DNA of 64,000 nt, taken from Chromatiales bacterium (GTDB taxonomy: Bacteria; Pseudomonadota; Gammaproteobacteria; Steroidobacterales; GCA-2729495). Position numbers and translations under genes: made by a program. The notes beneath the pieces were generated by a model. The model saw only the letters and a program-made list of their open reading frames with translations, was not told where the DNA came from and searched no databases. The stretch is from NCBI GenBank assembly GCA_024234935.1, contig JACKNI010000005.1:1-64000 (forward strand), written 5' to 3'. Shown in pieces: positions 54,266-63,766 of this stretch. Within the stretch, counting starts at the first letter, position 1, and every line of letters begins with the position of its first letter.

Positions 54266-56188
54266 ATGCATGCCCGTTGGCGTGCCAGCTGTCTGCTGGT
54301 GTCTTTATTTGCGACTGCGTCGGCAATCACGTCCGCGGCAGGCGTCACAGGAGCTGATGATGCCGACATCGTGGTGACCGGCACGCGGCTGCCGATGACC
54401 AGTGCCGGCCTGGCGCAGAATGTGACCGTCATCGAGCGTGCCGAAATCCAGGCCAGTCATCCCTCCGGTATCGAGGATGTGCTTTCGCGCGTGACCGGCA
54501 TCTATGTCGATCAGGCTGGCCCGGCCGGCGGCTTCATGTCGATGTACCTGCGCGGGGCCGAGAACAGTCATCTGCTGATCCTGCTGGACGGCGTCAAACT
54601 GAATGACCCGACCACCACGCGCGGCAGTACCTACGATCTGTCGGCCATCGACGTCAACCAGATCGAGCGCATCGAGGTGCTGCGCGGCCCGGCATCGGCG
54701 GTCTATGGCGGTGAAGCGCTGGCTGGCGTGGTGCATTTCATCACCCGGCGTACCGCGGTAAACGGCATCGAGGGCAGCGGCTACGCCGCCATGGGTGGCG
54801 ACGATGAAAGCAGCCTCGGCGCGCTCCTCAATCTCGGCAACGGCAGTCTGCAGGCCCAGCTCAATGCCGGTCATGCGGAAAGTGGCGAGCGGGGTGATGA
54901 CGCGACCCTCGATCTCGACACTGTTTCAGGCTCGCTGCGTCTGGTGGACAACGGCTGGTTCACTGGCGGAATCTTTGCGGCCCAGGTCGAGCGTGACAGC
55001 ACCGGATTTCCGGATGACAGCGGTGGGCCGCGTCTGGCCGTCAATCGTGAGCTGACTTCCAGAACATCGACAGACAGGCGCTACGGGGCAGACTTGAGCG
55101 TCGGCGACATCAGCGGGCTCCAGCTGACGCTCAAGGCCTCGGAGTTCAAGCGGCAAGCCAGCGACGACAATGCGGCCATCGATGCGGGTGTGCGCTTCCC
55201 GGTTCCGGCATTCGTCACCGATACGGATTTCCGCCGCCGTGATGTGGCAATGGCGCTAAGCAAGAGTTACGGGACCAGTGGCACTTTTGTCGCCGGTGCC
55301 GAACTTGCCGATGAGGATGGCCAGCTCGACAGCGTCGGCGACTTCTTTCTCGATGGCAGTCTCCAGACCCTGAACTTCAGCCTGGATCGCAGGACCACCG
55401 CAGTGTTCGTGGAGGGACGCTTTCCGATACTGTCCGGTCTTGCCGCGCAGATCGGGGTGCGCCACGACCGCATTGACGAGGGCGAGAGCAGCGACAGCCA
55501 GACCACGCCGCACCTCGGCCTGGTCTGGGACCTGCCGGGCGGTTCCACCACGCTCAAGGCCAACTTCAACAAGGGCTTCAAGCCGCCGAGCTTCTTTGCG
55601 CTGGGCTTCCCGCTTGGCGCCAACCCCGACCTGAAACCGGAGCGCAGCAGGAATGCGGATCTGACGCTCGTTCGCCGCATCGACAGCGCCGGGTCGGCGC
55701 TGCAGCTCAGTCTGTTTCGCACCCGCTATGAGGATCTGGTGGATTTCGACAGCGATACATTCACGAATATCAATCGCGGCACCATCGTCGTGCAGGGCAT
55801 CGAACCCGAACTCAGGCTGCAGATGGATGAGCACTGGCGCGTGCAGGCCAGCGCCTCGCTGCTGAACATCGATGAGCGCGATGGCCTGCAGCCGCTGCGC
55901 AACCGTCCGGAGCGCACGGCCGCCGCCAGCGTCGCCCATGATTTTGCGGGCGGACACACGGCATTTGTCGGTATGCGTTACAGCGGGGAATTTCTCGACC
56001 GCTCCAACCCGACCGGTGACATCCGCATGCCCTCATTCACGGTGGTGGATGCCGCCGGCTCGTTGCGCTTCGGTGCGCTCCGCGTATCGCTGGCGATCGA
56101 TAACCTGTTCGACAGGGATTACGAGCAGTTCGTCGGCTTTCCGGCCCAGGACCGGCGCCTGCGCGTGGAGCTGCGCGGCGACTTCTGA
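54266..56188 (+). CDS. TonB-dependent receptor, BtuB-like
   Basis: A 640-residue outer-membrane protein. Signal peptide residues 1-24, then a TonB box region ADIVVTGTRLPM. The plug domain (about 40-160) has GIEDVLSRVTGIYVDQAGPA and IERIEVLRGPASAVYGGEAL. The barrel follows, and the last strand ends LRVELRGDF with terminal Phe, as needed for Bam assembly. The overall size and plug resemble BtuB-type receptors, which take up cobalamin, sugars or other small ligands. No cobalamin riboswitch fits in the 94-bp leader, so the ligand is open. The ATG at 54266 has GAGG ten bases before it. A TATAAT-like box is at 54211. Confidence 0.88.
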   Translation: MHARWRASCLLVSLFATASAITSAAGVTGADDADIVVTGTRLPMTSAGLAQNVTVIERAEIQASHPSGIEDVLSRVTGIYVDQAGPAGGFMSMYLRGAENSHLLILLDGVKLNDPTTTRGSTYDLSAIDVNQIERIEVLRGPASAVYGGEALAGVVHFITRRTAVNGIEGSGYAAMGGDDESSLGALLNLGNGSLQAQLNAGHAESGERGDDATLDLDTVSGSLRLVDNGWFTGGIFAAQVERDSTGFPDDSGGPRLAVNRELTSRTSTDRRYGADLSVGDISGLQLTLKASEFKRQASDDNAAIDAGVRFPVPAFVTDTDFRRRDVAMALSKSYGTSGTFVAGAELADEDGQLDSVGDFFLDGSLQTLNFSLDRRTTAVFVEGRFPILSGLAAQIGVRHDRIDEGESSDSQTTPHLGLVWDLPGGSTTLKANFNKGFKPPSFFALGFPLGANPDLKPERSRNADLTLVRRIDSAGSALQLSLFRTRYEDLVDFDSDTFTNINRGTIVVQGIEPELRLQMDEHWRVQASASLLNIDERDGLQPLRNRPERTAAASVAHDFAGGHTAFVGMRYSGEFLDRSNPTGDIRMPSFTVVDAAGSLRFGALRVSLAIDNLFDRDYEQFVGFPAQDRRLRVELRGDF

Positions 56189-56252
56189 CCGGACCAGGAG
56201 AGCCGGACTATACTTGCGACCCCATGAACCTGTCGTGCGGGAGAGTCAGCTC

Positions 56253-58064
56253 ATGAGTCCGGACTTGCAGAATGCGAACCTGAAACTGTTCACCCTGTCA
56301 GCCGTGCTGCTCGCCGGCAGCCTGGTCGGCGGCTGTGACCGGCCGAAACCGGAGGCGACGCAGGCTGAGGTGAAAAGCGCTGGAGCTACTGCCCCGGGTG
56401 CCGAGCTGAGCGGCAAGCAACTGGTGGACCTGCATTGTGTGCGGTGTCATCTCGCACCGGATCCGGCAGATCTGGCAAAGGAATACTGGCCCTATGCGCT
56501 GCACTACATGGGCAACTATGTGGGCATGAAGGGCGACGAGTTTGATGACATGCGCGTGGAACCATTTCCGCCCGAGCTGGAGCCCGTCCAGGACTACACG
56601 AAGCGCTATTTTCTCTACGACAACAATGGTTTTTTCCGCGATTTCTACCCGTTCAAGGAGCACATTCCGCCGCAACCGGAGATGAGCAAGGAAGAGTTCC
56701 AGCGCATGCGCGACTACTTCGTCAGCAATTCGCGACCCTGGAAGGAAATGGAAATGCAGGCGCCGAAAGCGCCGCTGACCAAGGTGTTCAAGCCGGTGAA
56801 ACCGAAGCTTGAGCTGGAGCCCGATGCACTGATCCTCTCCACACTGGTCGATCCGCAGCGTCAGCGCCTGTATGTCGGGCGCACGGTGATCGATGACTGG
56901 GTCGGCGGCGGTGAGCGCCGCGAAGGCTTTGACAAGTGGGACGACGTCGTGGTTCTGAATCTTGCGACCGGCAAGCGCATCGCTGATCAGCGCGTTGCCA
57001 GCGATCCGATCGACATGAAGCTGACCGAAACCGGCATGCGGCTCGTGACTCACGGACGATTCCCCATGACCAAAGTCGGTATCGGGCGAATCACCGACTG
57101 GGAGTTTGAAGGCAAGACGCCGCGCGCCCGTATGCTGATCAACGGCGAACAGCGGCTGGTCGAGCACCATACGGTGGACATGAACGGCGACGGTCTGCCC
57201 GATATCGTCGCCAATGCCTTTGGCGACGGGTATGCAGACGGGGCGAAGAGCGTGCTGGCAATTTTTTACCAGACGCCCGGGTACCAGAAGCTGTGGCAGG
57301 ACGCGCCGGCTGAAATTCCGCCCGGTCCGCTGGCCGGTGCGCTGCGTGAAAACGTGCTGGATCGCACGGCTGGTCTGATCGGCAACACCATCGCCGATTT
57401 CAACAACGATGGCCGGCCGGATATTGCTGCACTTGTCGCCCAGGGCCGGCAGGAACTGTTGCTGTTCATCAACAACGGTGACGAGACCTTCACGCGCCAT
57501 GTGCTTGACCGCAACACGCCCTCATATGGCGGCAACAGCCTGAGGGCTGCCGACTTCGATGGCGACGGGAAGATGGATCTGGTTGTGCTGAACGGTGACA
57601 ACGTGGCCGGCAACCACATCATCAACATCATTCCGGCGCCGCGTCCCCAGCACGGTATCCGGGTGTTCAGGAACAATGGTGACCTGACATTCACGAAGAG
57701 CTATTACTACCGCATGCATGGTGCAATCCGCTCCGTCGTCGAGGACTTTGACGGCGACGGCGACATGGATATCGCCGCGATCTCGCTGTTTCCGCAGTGG
57801 AACCAGGACGAACCGGAAACCTTCGTCTACCTCGAGAACAAGGGCGGATTCCGGTTCGAGCCCCAGTCGATCAGCCGCGAGTTTTTCGGTGTCTGGTGTT
57901 CGATCGAGGCTGCCGATGTCAATGGTGACGGGAAGAAGGATATCGTGCTCGGTCTCGGCAACTTCCCCGAGCTGGTACCGCCGGACTGGATCACGAATCA
58001 CAAGGCCATGCAGGGCCGCAAGGGCAAGGCCGAAAGCATCATTTACCTGCTGAACCAGAGCTGA
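56253..58064 (+). CDS. Lipoprotein with cytochrome c haem site and FG-GAP/VCBS repeats
   Basis: A 603-residue protein. The signal peptide ends in a lipobox (LLAGSLVGGC, Cys 29). A haem c motif CVRCH follows at about residues 65-69. The C-terminal half carries calcium-type repeats of the FG-GAP/VCBS kind: DMNGDGLPDIVANAF, DFNNDGRPDIAALVA, DFDGDGKMDLVVLNG, DFDGDGDMDIAAIS and DVNGDGKKDIVLGL. Such proteins are surface or periplasmic, and the haem implies electron transfer. The exact function is unknown. The ATG at 56253 has a GGGAGAG site nine bases upstream. It is directly downstream of the BtuB-like receptor and 9 bp before the SDR gene. Confidence 0.8.
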   Translation: MSPDLQNANLKLFTLSAVLLAGSLVGGCDRPKPEATQAEVKSAGATAPGAELSGKQLVDLHCVRCHLAPDPADLAKEYWPYALHYMGNYVGMKGDEFDDMRVEPFPPELEPVQDYTKRYFLYDNNGFFRDFYPFKEHIPPQPEMSKEEFQRMRDYFVSNSRPWKEMEMQAPKAPLTKVFKPVKPKLELEPDALILSTLVDPQRQRLYVGRTVIDDWVGGGERREGFDKWDDVVVLNLATGKRIADQRVASDPIDMKLTETGMRLVTHGRFPMTKVGIGRITDWEFEGKTPRARMLINGEQRLVEHHTVDMNGDGLPDIVANAFGDGYADGAKSVLAIFYQTPGYQKLWQDAPAEIPPGPLAGALRENVLDRTAGLIGNTIADFNNDGRPDIAALVAQGRQELLLFINNGDETFTRHVLDRNTPSYGGNSLRAADFDGDGKMDLVVLNGDNVAGNHIINIIPAPRPQHGIRVFRNNGDLTFTKSYYYRMHGAIRSVVEDFDGDGDMDIAAISLFPQWNQDEPETFVYLENKGGFRFEPQSISREFFGVWCSIEAADVNGDGKKDIVLGLGNFPELVPPDWITNHKAMQGRKGKAESIIYLLNQS

Positions 58065-58073
58065 GGGCAGGGC

Positions 58074-58883
58074 ATGGAGTCGCTCATTCACGTCAGGAAC
58101 AAGGTCGCACTGGTCAGCGGTGCGGCGAAGGGCATCGGCGCGGCCTGCGCCGCGACGCTGGCCCGGCACGGGGCCAGCGTGATCGTTGCCGATATCGACG
58201 AACAGGCCGGATGTGCTGTCGTCGATGCGATCGTCAAGGAAGGCGGCGTGGCCGCGTTCATGTCTCTCGACGTCACCGATGAGGCGCAGTGGCAGGCAAC
58301 GGTAGACACCATCGTTGACCGTTACGGCGGCCTGGATGTACTGGTCAACAACGCCGGTATCGCGATCGTGCACACCCTGCTCGAAACATCCCTGGAAGAA
58401 TGGCGGCGCGTGCATGCCGTCAACCTCGACAGCGTTTTCATGGGCAGCAAGTGCGCGGTCGAGGTGATGCGACCGGGTGGCCGCAGCGGTCGCGGCGGTT
58501 CCATCATCAACCTGTCCTCGGTTGGCGGGATCATCGGTGCGGAAGGCCTGACGTCCTATTGTTCCACCAAGGGCGGTGTGCGCCTGTTCACCAAGAGCGT
58601 GGCCATCGAGTGCGGCCGGGCGGGTTATGGTATCCGCGTGAATTCGGTCCATCCGGGCAACACCGACACACCCATGTTCCGCCAGGAACTCGAGGACATG
58701 CGCCGCAAGGGCGTGGTGGCGAGTACCGAAGAAGCCCTGAAGTTCTACATGGACATGCAGGTGCTGCCGGACATCGGCCAGCCGGAAGACATCGCTGCGA
58801 TGGTGCTGTTTCTCGCGTCTGATGCGGCACGCTTCATTACCGGTGCCGAATTCGTCGTCGATGGCGGTCTGACCGCGCAATAG
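58074..58883 (+). CDS. Short-chain dehydrogenase/reductase
   Basis: A 269-residue classical SDR. NKVALVSGAAKGIGAACAAT is the NAD(P) binding loop (T/S-G-x3-G-x-G), NNAGIA the stabilising motif, and IINLSSVGGIIGAEGLTSY with CSTKGG the catalytic Ser, Tyr and Lys. The Asp in VIVADIDEQAG indicates NAD(H) preference. VHPGNTDTP and FITGAEFVVDGGLTA are the usual later parts. The substrate is an alcohol or ketone of unknown identity. It starts 9 bp after the haem lipoprotein gene and 9 bp before an MFS gene, so it is probably part of one transcript. Confidence 0.93.
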   Translation: MESLIHVRNKVALVSGAAKGIGAACAATLARHGASVIVADIDEQAGCAVVDAIVKEGGVAAFMSLDVTDEAQWQATVDTIVDRYGGLDVLVNNAGIAIVHTLLETSLEEWRRVHAVNLDSVFMGSKCAVEVMRPGGRSGRGGSIINLSSVGGIIGAEGLTSYCSTKGGVRLFTKSVAIECGRAGYGIRVNSVHPGNTDTPMFRQELEDMRRKGVVASTEEALKFYMDMQVLPDIGQPEDIAAMVLFLASDAARFITGAEFVVDGGLTAQ

Positions 58884-58892
58884 GAACCACTC

Positions 58893-60065
58893 ATGCCTGC
58901 AAGTCACGCTCCCGATGCGAGATCCTCCGGCATGCTGCTGTCCTGTCTGCTCTATCCGGTCGGTCCGGCAGCCCTCATCCTGATGCCGATGATCGTCGGT
59001 GGCCTGATCGACACCCATGGTTTCAGTGAACAGCAGGCCGGCAATATCGCGGCACTCGAAGGTCTGGGCCTGGTGTTCGCCTCGATACTCGCTGCCGCCT
59101 GGATACGCCGGGTTTCCTGGGTAAAGGCGCTGACTGTCTCTTTCGCAGCCTATGCCGCGCTCAACGTCGTCAGCGCAAACATCCAGGATTACCCCCCGCT
59201 GCTGGTCTTGCGTTGCCTGACAGGGCTCGCCGGCGGCAGCGTGTTTGCCGTAACGGTTGCGGCGCTCGGTGATGACCGCGAGCCGGATCGCGCCTTCGGC
59301 CTCGCGCAGGCCGTGCAGGGCGTGATGATGCTCGGCGGTTTCCTGGCCGCCCCCTGGCTGGTGCAGAGATGGGGCGTCAGTGCCATGTACTACATGCTGG
59401 CTGGCGCATCGCTGCTGATGATGCCGACCCTGTCGCGATTCCCTCACGCGGGGCGGGTCCGCGCGGCGGTTGCGACAGGGGATGTGCGGCAGGCGAGCCA
59501 TACCGGCCTGATCTGGATGGGTCTCACCGCCAGTGTCGTGTTTTTCATCAACGTGTTCGGCTTCTGGGCTTTTGTCGAGCGGGTTGGCCAGGCCGGAGGC
59601 CTGCCGGCGCAGACCATTGCGCTGGCGCTGGGCGTCTCGCAGGTGATGGCCATCGTGGGCGCGCTCGCCGCTGCCTGGGCCAGCGACAGGTACGGCCGCT
59701 ATCTGCCCCTGCTGATCGTGTTCATCGGCCAGACCGCGGCGCTGTTCGCGGTGCTCGGCGATTTCGGCGCAGCAGCGTTCTTCGTCAGCACGGGGCTCTT
59801 CCAGGCGCTGTTCATCGTCGGCGTGTCTTACCAGATGGGGGCGGTCGCCAAGCTCGATATCCATGGCCGCTATCTGGTCACGATGACAGCGGCGCAGGGC
59901 CTCGGCGGCGCGCTCGGCCCGGCGCTAGCCGCGACGCTGATCCGGGAGGGCGGGGATTACAGCCGGATCATGCCGATGGCAGCGCTGCTTTGCCTGTTTA
60001 GCACGTTGATGTTCCTGTTTATCGTCTGGCGCAGCGCTAAGATTGATGCTCGCGCCACAGGCTGA
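58893..60065 (+). CDS. MFS transporter
   Basis: A 390-residue carrier with twelve predicted segments. The first loop after segment 2 is short (AWIRRVSWVKALTVSF), and segment 4 begins RCLTGLAGGSVFAVTVAALG, the aromatic-acid or hydroxyl-acid transporter-like layout. The second-half loop is ASDRYGRYLPLLIV (D-R-x-G-R). It lies between an SDR and a nitrilase-superfamily gene in tight spacing, which suggests import of their substrate or export of a product. The substrate is not known. The end is 47 bp before the next start codon. Confidence 0.85.
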   Translation: MPASHAPDARSSGMLLSCLLYPVGPAALILMPMIVGGLIDTHGFSEQQAGNIAALEGLGLVFASILAAAWIRRVSWVKALTVSFAAYAALNVVSANIQDYPPLLVLRCLTGLAGGSVFAVTVAALGDDREPDRAFGLAQAVQGVMMLGGFLAAPWLVQRWGVSAMYYMLAGASLLMMPTLSRFPHAGRVRAAVATGDVRQASHTGLIWMGLTASVVFFINVFGFWAFVERVGQAGGLPAQTIALALGVSQVMAIVGALAAAWASDRYGRYLPLLIVFIGQTAALFAVLGDFGAAAFFVSTGLFQALFIVGVSYQMGAVAKLDIHGRYLVTMTAAQGLGGALGPALAATLIREGGDYSRIMPMAALLCLFSTLMFLFIVWRSAKIDARATG

Positions 60066-60112
60066 TGGCCTGCGGCCCGGCCATCCTGATGCAGCGATGA
60101 GGCTGTTTGCCA

Positions 60113-61309
60113 GTGCCTGAAGCGAAAGCGCCACGACCTGTCGCCCCGTATCTCGCCGTCGGTCTGTCGACCGTCATCTACGGCATCTCGGAACGAAAGC
60201 AGATCCGGCACAACATCGAGAACATCGAGGAGGTCATCCACGCGGCCGTCTCGATGGTCAACATCAACATGCCGGTGAAGATCATCGCCCTCGCCGAAGG
60301 TGCGCTGACCGGATTTACCGACGAGATCTTCGACCTGCCGCACGTGATGGCGGCCCGTGACCTGTTCATCGACATCCCCGGTGAGGAAACGGAACACCTG
60401 GGCCGGCTGGCGAAGCTCTACAACACCTACATCATCGGCCAGTGCAAGGCGCGCTGGCCGGAAGTCATGGCCGACCGCTACTTCAACACGCTGTTCGTCA
60501 TTGGTCCGAACGGCAAGGTGGTGCACAAGGCCGCCAAGAACCACATCTGGTGCCGGGAACGCTCCTGCGTGCCGCACGATGTCTACGACCGGTGGGTCGA
60601 GTTGTACGGTGATGGTATCGAGGCTTTCTATCCGGTACTGAAGACCGACGACATCGGCAACATCGGTACCATCTGCTGCAGCGACGGCGAATACCCTGAA
60701 GCGGTCCGCGCGCTGACTTTCAACGGTGCCGAAGTGGTCTATCGGCCCAGCGAGGCCACGCCGATGACTACCGCCGGCTATCCCGGTGGCGGCACCTGGA
60801 TGATCCAGAATCAGGGCCATGCGGAATTCAATTCGGTGTACATGCTTTGCCCGAATGCGGGTCCGGTCTACCTGGGTGCGACCTCGAAGCATCCGGTGGA
60901 TATCGCCGGCGGCAGCGCCCATATCGTCGACTACCGCGGGCAGGTTGTGTCCTACAGCGCCTCGACCAACAACAGCGTGGTTGCAGCGACCGTGGATATC
61001 GAGGCGCTGCGCCAGTTCCGCGCCATGAGCCTCAACAACAACTGGCTGAAGGACTTGCGTACCGAGCTCTTCAGTCGCATGTATGAAAAACCCATCCACC
61101 CGAAGAATCTCTGGCTGAAGGACGAGCCGAAGTCCCATGCCGAGGTGGATGAGATCTACCGTGCCAATATCCAGCGTCTTGTCGACCGCGGCACATGGAC
61201 AAAGCCGGCGGTCGAGCATCCGGGTTGCCGCTATCAGCCGGCCGGTGATGACGAGATCTCCTGGGACCAGATGAAGCAGCGGCTGTGGGCGCCGTGGCTG
61301 GACGAATAG
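60113..61309 (+). CDS. Carbon-nitrogen hydrolase (nitrilase superfamily)
   Basis: A 398-residue C-N hydrolase. The catalytic Glu is in KIIALAEGALTGF, the Lys in VHKAAKNHIW and the Cys in GTICCSDGEYPEAVRAL, the E-K-C triad of the superfamily. At about 400 residues it is longer than typical nitrilases (300-340), with an extended C-terminal tail (KNLWLKDEPKSHAEVDEIY). The family splits amides or nitriles; a long-tailed amidase is most likely and the substrate is unknown. GTG at 60113 lies ten bases after GAGG; TTG at 60107 is also possible. It sits between an MFS and a TonB-dependent receptor gene. Confidence 0.9.
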   Translation: MPEAKAPRPVAPYLAVGLSTVIYGISERKQIRHNIENIEEVIHAAVSMVNINMPVKIIALAEGALTGFTDEIFDLPHVMAARDLFIDIPGEETEHLGRLAKLYNTYIIGQCKARWPEVMADRYFNTLFVIGPNGKVVHKAAKNHIWCRERSCVPHDVYDRWVELYGDGIEAFYPVLKTDDIGNIGTICCSDGEYPEAVRALTFNGAEVVYRPSEATPMTTAGYPGGGTWMIQNQGHAEFNSVYMLCPNAGPVYLGATSKHPVDIAGGSAHIVDYRGQVVSYSASTNNSVVAATVDIEALRQFRAMSLNNNWLKDLRTELFSRMYEKPIHPKNLWLKDEPKSHAEVDEIYRANIQRLVDRGTWTKPAVEHPGCRYQPAGDDEISWDQMKQRLWAPWLDE

Positions 61310-61371
61310 ACAATTGAGCTCTGATTACATAGTGTTAGCGTCATTTTGAAGACCTGCAGGGGGAGAATGCC

Positions 61372-63729
61372 ATGTCGACAAAACGATCCATTGCACCATC
61401 GCTGGCCACCGCACTCGGTGTGCTGGCGGCTTTCACCGGGGGTGTTGCCCAGGCAGCGCTCGAGGAGGTGGTGGTAACCGCCCAGCGGCGTGAGCAGAAC
61501 CTGCAGGATGTCGGTATCTCGGTCACGGCCTTCAGCGAAGAAATGGTTCGCAACATGGGCTTCGAGAACACCGTCGACGTCACCCAGATGACGCCCAATC
61601 TCAACTATACGACGCCGCAGGCTGATTCCAGCCAGGTCAATTTCTTCCTGCGCGGTGTCGGCCTCAATGACTTCGCCGATGCCCAGGAAAATCCGGTCGC
61701 AGTCTATGTAGACGATGTCTACAAGCCGGCGATGGGCGGTCTCGCGCTGCAGCTCTTCGATATCCAGCGCATCGAGGTATTGCGCGGCCCGCAGGGCGCG
61801 CTGTTCGGGCGCAACTCCACGGGTGGCGTGATCCACTACGTCACCAAGCGGCCGAGCGATGTGTTCGATGCCTATGCTGACGCAAGCTACGGCGATTACG
61901 ACCAGATCAAGGCCGAGGGTGCGGTTGGCGGCCCGCTGGCCGACGGCGTGATGGGCCGCCTGTCGCTCGGCTACAACCACCACGATGGCTGGACGAAGAA
62001 CCGCACGCCTGGCGTGCAGGACTTCAATGGCGCCGACTCGATTGCGGGTCGTGCCCAGCTGCTGTTCGAACCTTCAGACGACCTCAGTGTCCTGCTGAGC
62101 GGAAACTACTCGCGGAACAGCGCGGCAGTCGGCGCCTGGCAGCATGAGTCCACCAAGCCTGCGCCTGACGGCAACACCAGCCTGCCACTGCCCGCAGACG
62201 AGGACTTCTGGGGCACCTGCCCCGGCTGCGATGCCTTCGGTTATGTCGATACCGACGGTGACCCATGGTCCGGCGACTACGACCGGCCGGGCCAGGTGCG
62301 GGTAAAGAACCAGGGCCTCCAGGCCAACATCAACTGGAAAGTTGGCGGACTCGACGTGACTTCGATCACCGCCTACACCAACGTCAAGCGTCTGCAGGAA
62401 GAAGATTCCGACATGAATCCCTTCCTGGTGCCGCCTTATTCGATGGATCCACCGCCCCCGGCGGCAATTCGTTCGTTTATCGCTCCCACCTTCGAGGCTG
62501 ACACAGATACCTTCAGCCAGGAACTCCGCGTGGCCGGCGAAGCCGAGCGCATGCGGTGGCTGGCCGGCGTCTACTATTTCAACAACCAGGTCGACGGCCA
62601 CTATCAACTGAACACCGACGCCATCGGTTTCGTGGATATGGATGCCCGCTATACGCAGGATACCGACTCCTGGGACCTGTTCGGCCAGGTCGAATACGAT
62701 TTTGCGCCGGACTGGACCGTGATCGGCGGTTTGCGATGGACCAGCGAGGACAAGGAACTCGATTTCGTGAACATCGACAACTCCGGTATCACCGCATTCT
62801 GCAGCACGGAGCCTGATCCGCCCGCGGAGGGCTGCTTCAATCCTTCGCCCACGCCGATCAGCGCATGGCGCCCGGCTGCCGATTACATGATCCTCTTCAA
62901 CAAGTCGACGGTTGGCAGTCTCGCCGAGCAGAGCGACGACTACATCACCGGTCGCCTGCAGGTGAACTGGCAGGCCAACGATGACCTGCTGCTCTACGGC
63001 TCCTATTCGCGGGGCAAGAAATCAGCCGGCTTCAACAACGGCTTTCTCGATACCACGCAGATCTTCGGCGACAATCCGCTGGAGACCATTCCCTTCAAGT
63101 CGGAAACGCTTGACGCCTACGAACTGGGCCTGAAGTCCACCGTTCTCGGCGGCACCACGCGGGTCAATGCCTCGGTCTTCTACTACGACTACAAGGACTT
63201 CCAGACTTTCCAGTGGCTGATCCTGAACCAGGTGATCTTCAACGCCGACGCTGAAGTCTACGGCGCCGAACTCGAGATCGAGAGCAGGCCCATGGACGGC
63301 CTGACCCTGCAGCTGGGCGCAGGCGTACTCGATGCGACGGCCAAGGATATTCCGACGGTCACCGGCGACGCGGTTCGCGACCGGAACATGGTCGGCGCGC
63401 CTGACTTCAGCCTCAGCGGACTGGCGCGCTACGAGTGGCCCGCACTGGAAGGCACGGTGGCGGTGCAGGCGTCGGGCAGCTACCAGAAGAATATCTGGTA
63501 TGACATCCAGAACCACCCGATCTCCAAAGAAGACGGGTACACGATCGTCAACCTGCGTACCTCGTACACCACCGGCGATGGTGGCTGGGAGGTTTATGCC
63601 TTCGTCAACAACGTGTTCGAAGAGGAATACAAGGTTTACACTTTTGATTTCACCAACCTGTTCGGCTTCAACCAGGTGGCTTCAGGCATGCCGCGCTGGT
63701 GGGGCGTGGGCGCACGCGTGAATTTCTGA
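61372..63729 (+). CDS. TonB-dependent receptor
   Basis: A 785-residue outer-membrane receptor. Signal peptide residues 1-28 (cleavage AQA-AL), then a TonB box EEVVVTAQRREQNLQDVG, a classic pattern. The plug holds TVDVTQMTPNLNY and IQRIEVLRGPQGALFGRNST. A second, long barrel region carries PDWTVIGGLRWTSEDKEL and ends WWGVGARVNF with the terminal Phe. It is of the type used for large or hydrophobic nutrients in aquatic proteobacteria. AGGGGGAGAA precedes the ATG. As it lies 62 bp after the nitrilase gene, it probably imports the compound this cluster degrades. Confidence 0.93.
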   Translation: MSTKRSIAPSLATALGVLAAFTGGVAQAALEEVVVTAQRREQNLQDVGISVTAFSEEMVRNMGFENTVDVTQMTPNLNYTTPQADSSQVNFFLRGVGLNDFADAQENPVAVYVDDVYKPAMGGLALQLFDIQRIEVLRGPQGALFGRNSTGGVIHYVTKRPSDVFDAYADASYGDYDQIKAEGAVGGPLADGVMGRLSLGYNHHDGWTKNRTPGVQDFNGADSIAGRAQLLFEPSDDLSVLLSGNYSRNSAAVGAWQHESTKPAPDGNTSLPLPADEDFWGTCPGCDAFGYVDTDGDPWSGDYDRPGQVRVKNQGLQANINWKVGGLDVTSITAYTNVKRLQEEDSDMNPFLVPPYSMDPPPPAAIRSFIAPTFEADTDTFSQELRVAGEAERMRWLAGVYYFNNQVDGHYQLNTDAIGFVDMDARYTQDTDSWDLFGQVEYDFAPDWTVIGGLRWTSEDKELDFVNIDNSGITAFCSTEPDPPAEGCFNPSPTPISAWRPAADYMILFNKSTVGSLAEQSDDYITGRLQVNWQANDDLLLYGSYSRGKKSAGFNNGFLDTTQIFGDNPLETIPFKSETLDAYELGLKSTVLGGTTRVNASVFYYDYKDFQTFQWLILNQVIFNADAEVYGAELEIESRPMDGLTLQLGAGVLDATAKDIPTVTGDAVRDRNMVGAPDFSLSGLARYEWPALEGTVAVQASGSYQKNIWYDIQNHPISKEDGYTIVNLRTSYTTGDGGWEVYAFVNNVFEEEYKVYTFDFTNLFGFNQVASGMPRWWGVGARVNF

Positions 63730-63766
63730 ACCTGTGCCGCTGGCCACGGTGGCTGCTTGCAGCGCC

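Noticed and set aside
57522..59864. 780-codon frame on the minus strand
   Set aside because: Antisense to the haem lipoprotein, SDR and MFS genes; His/Gln/Arg-rich shadow composition.
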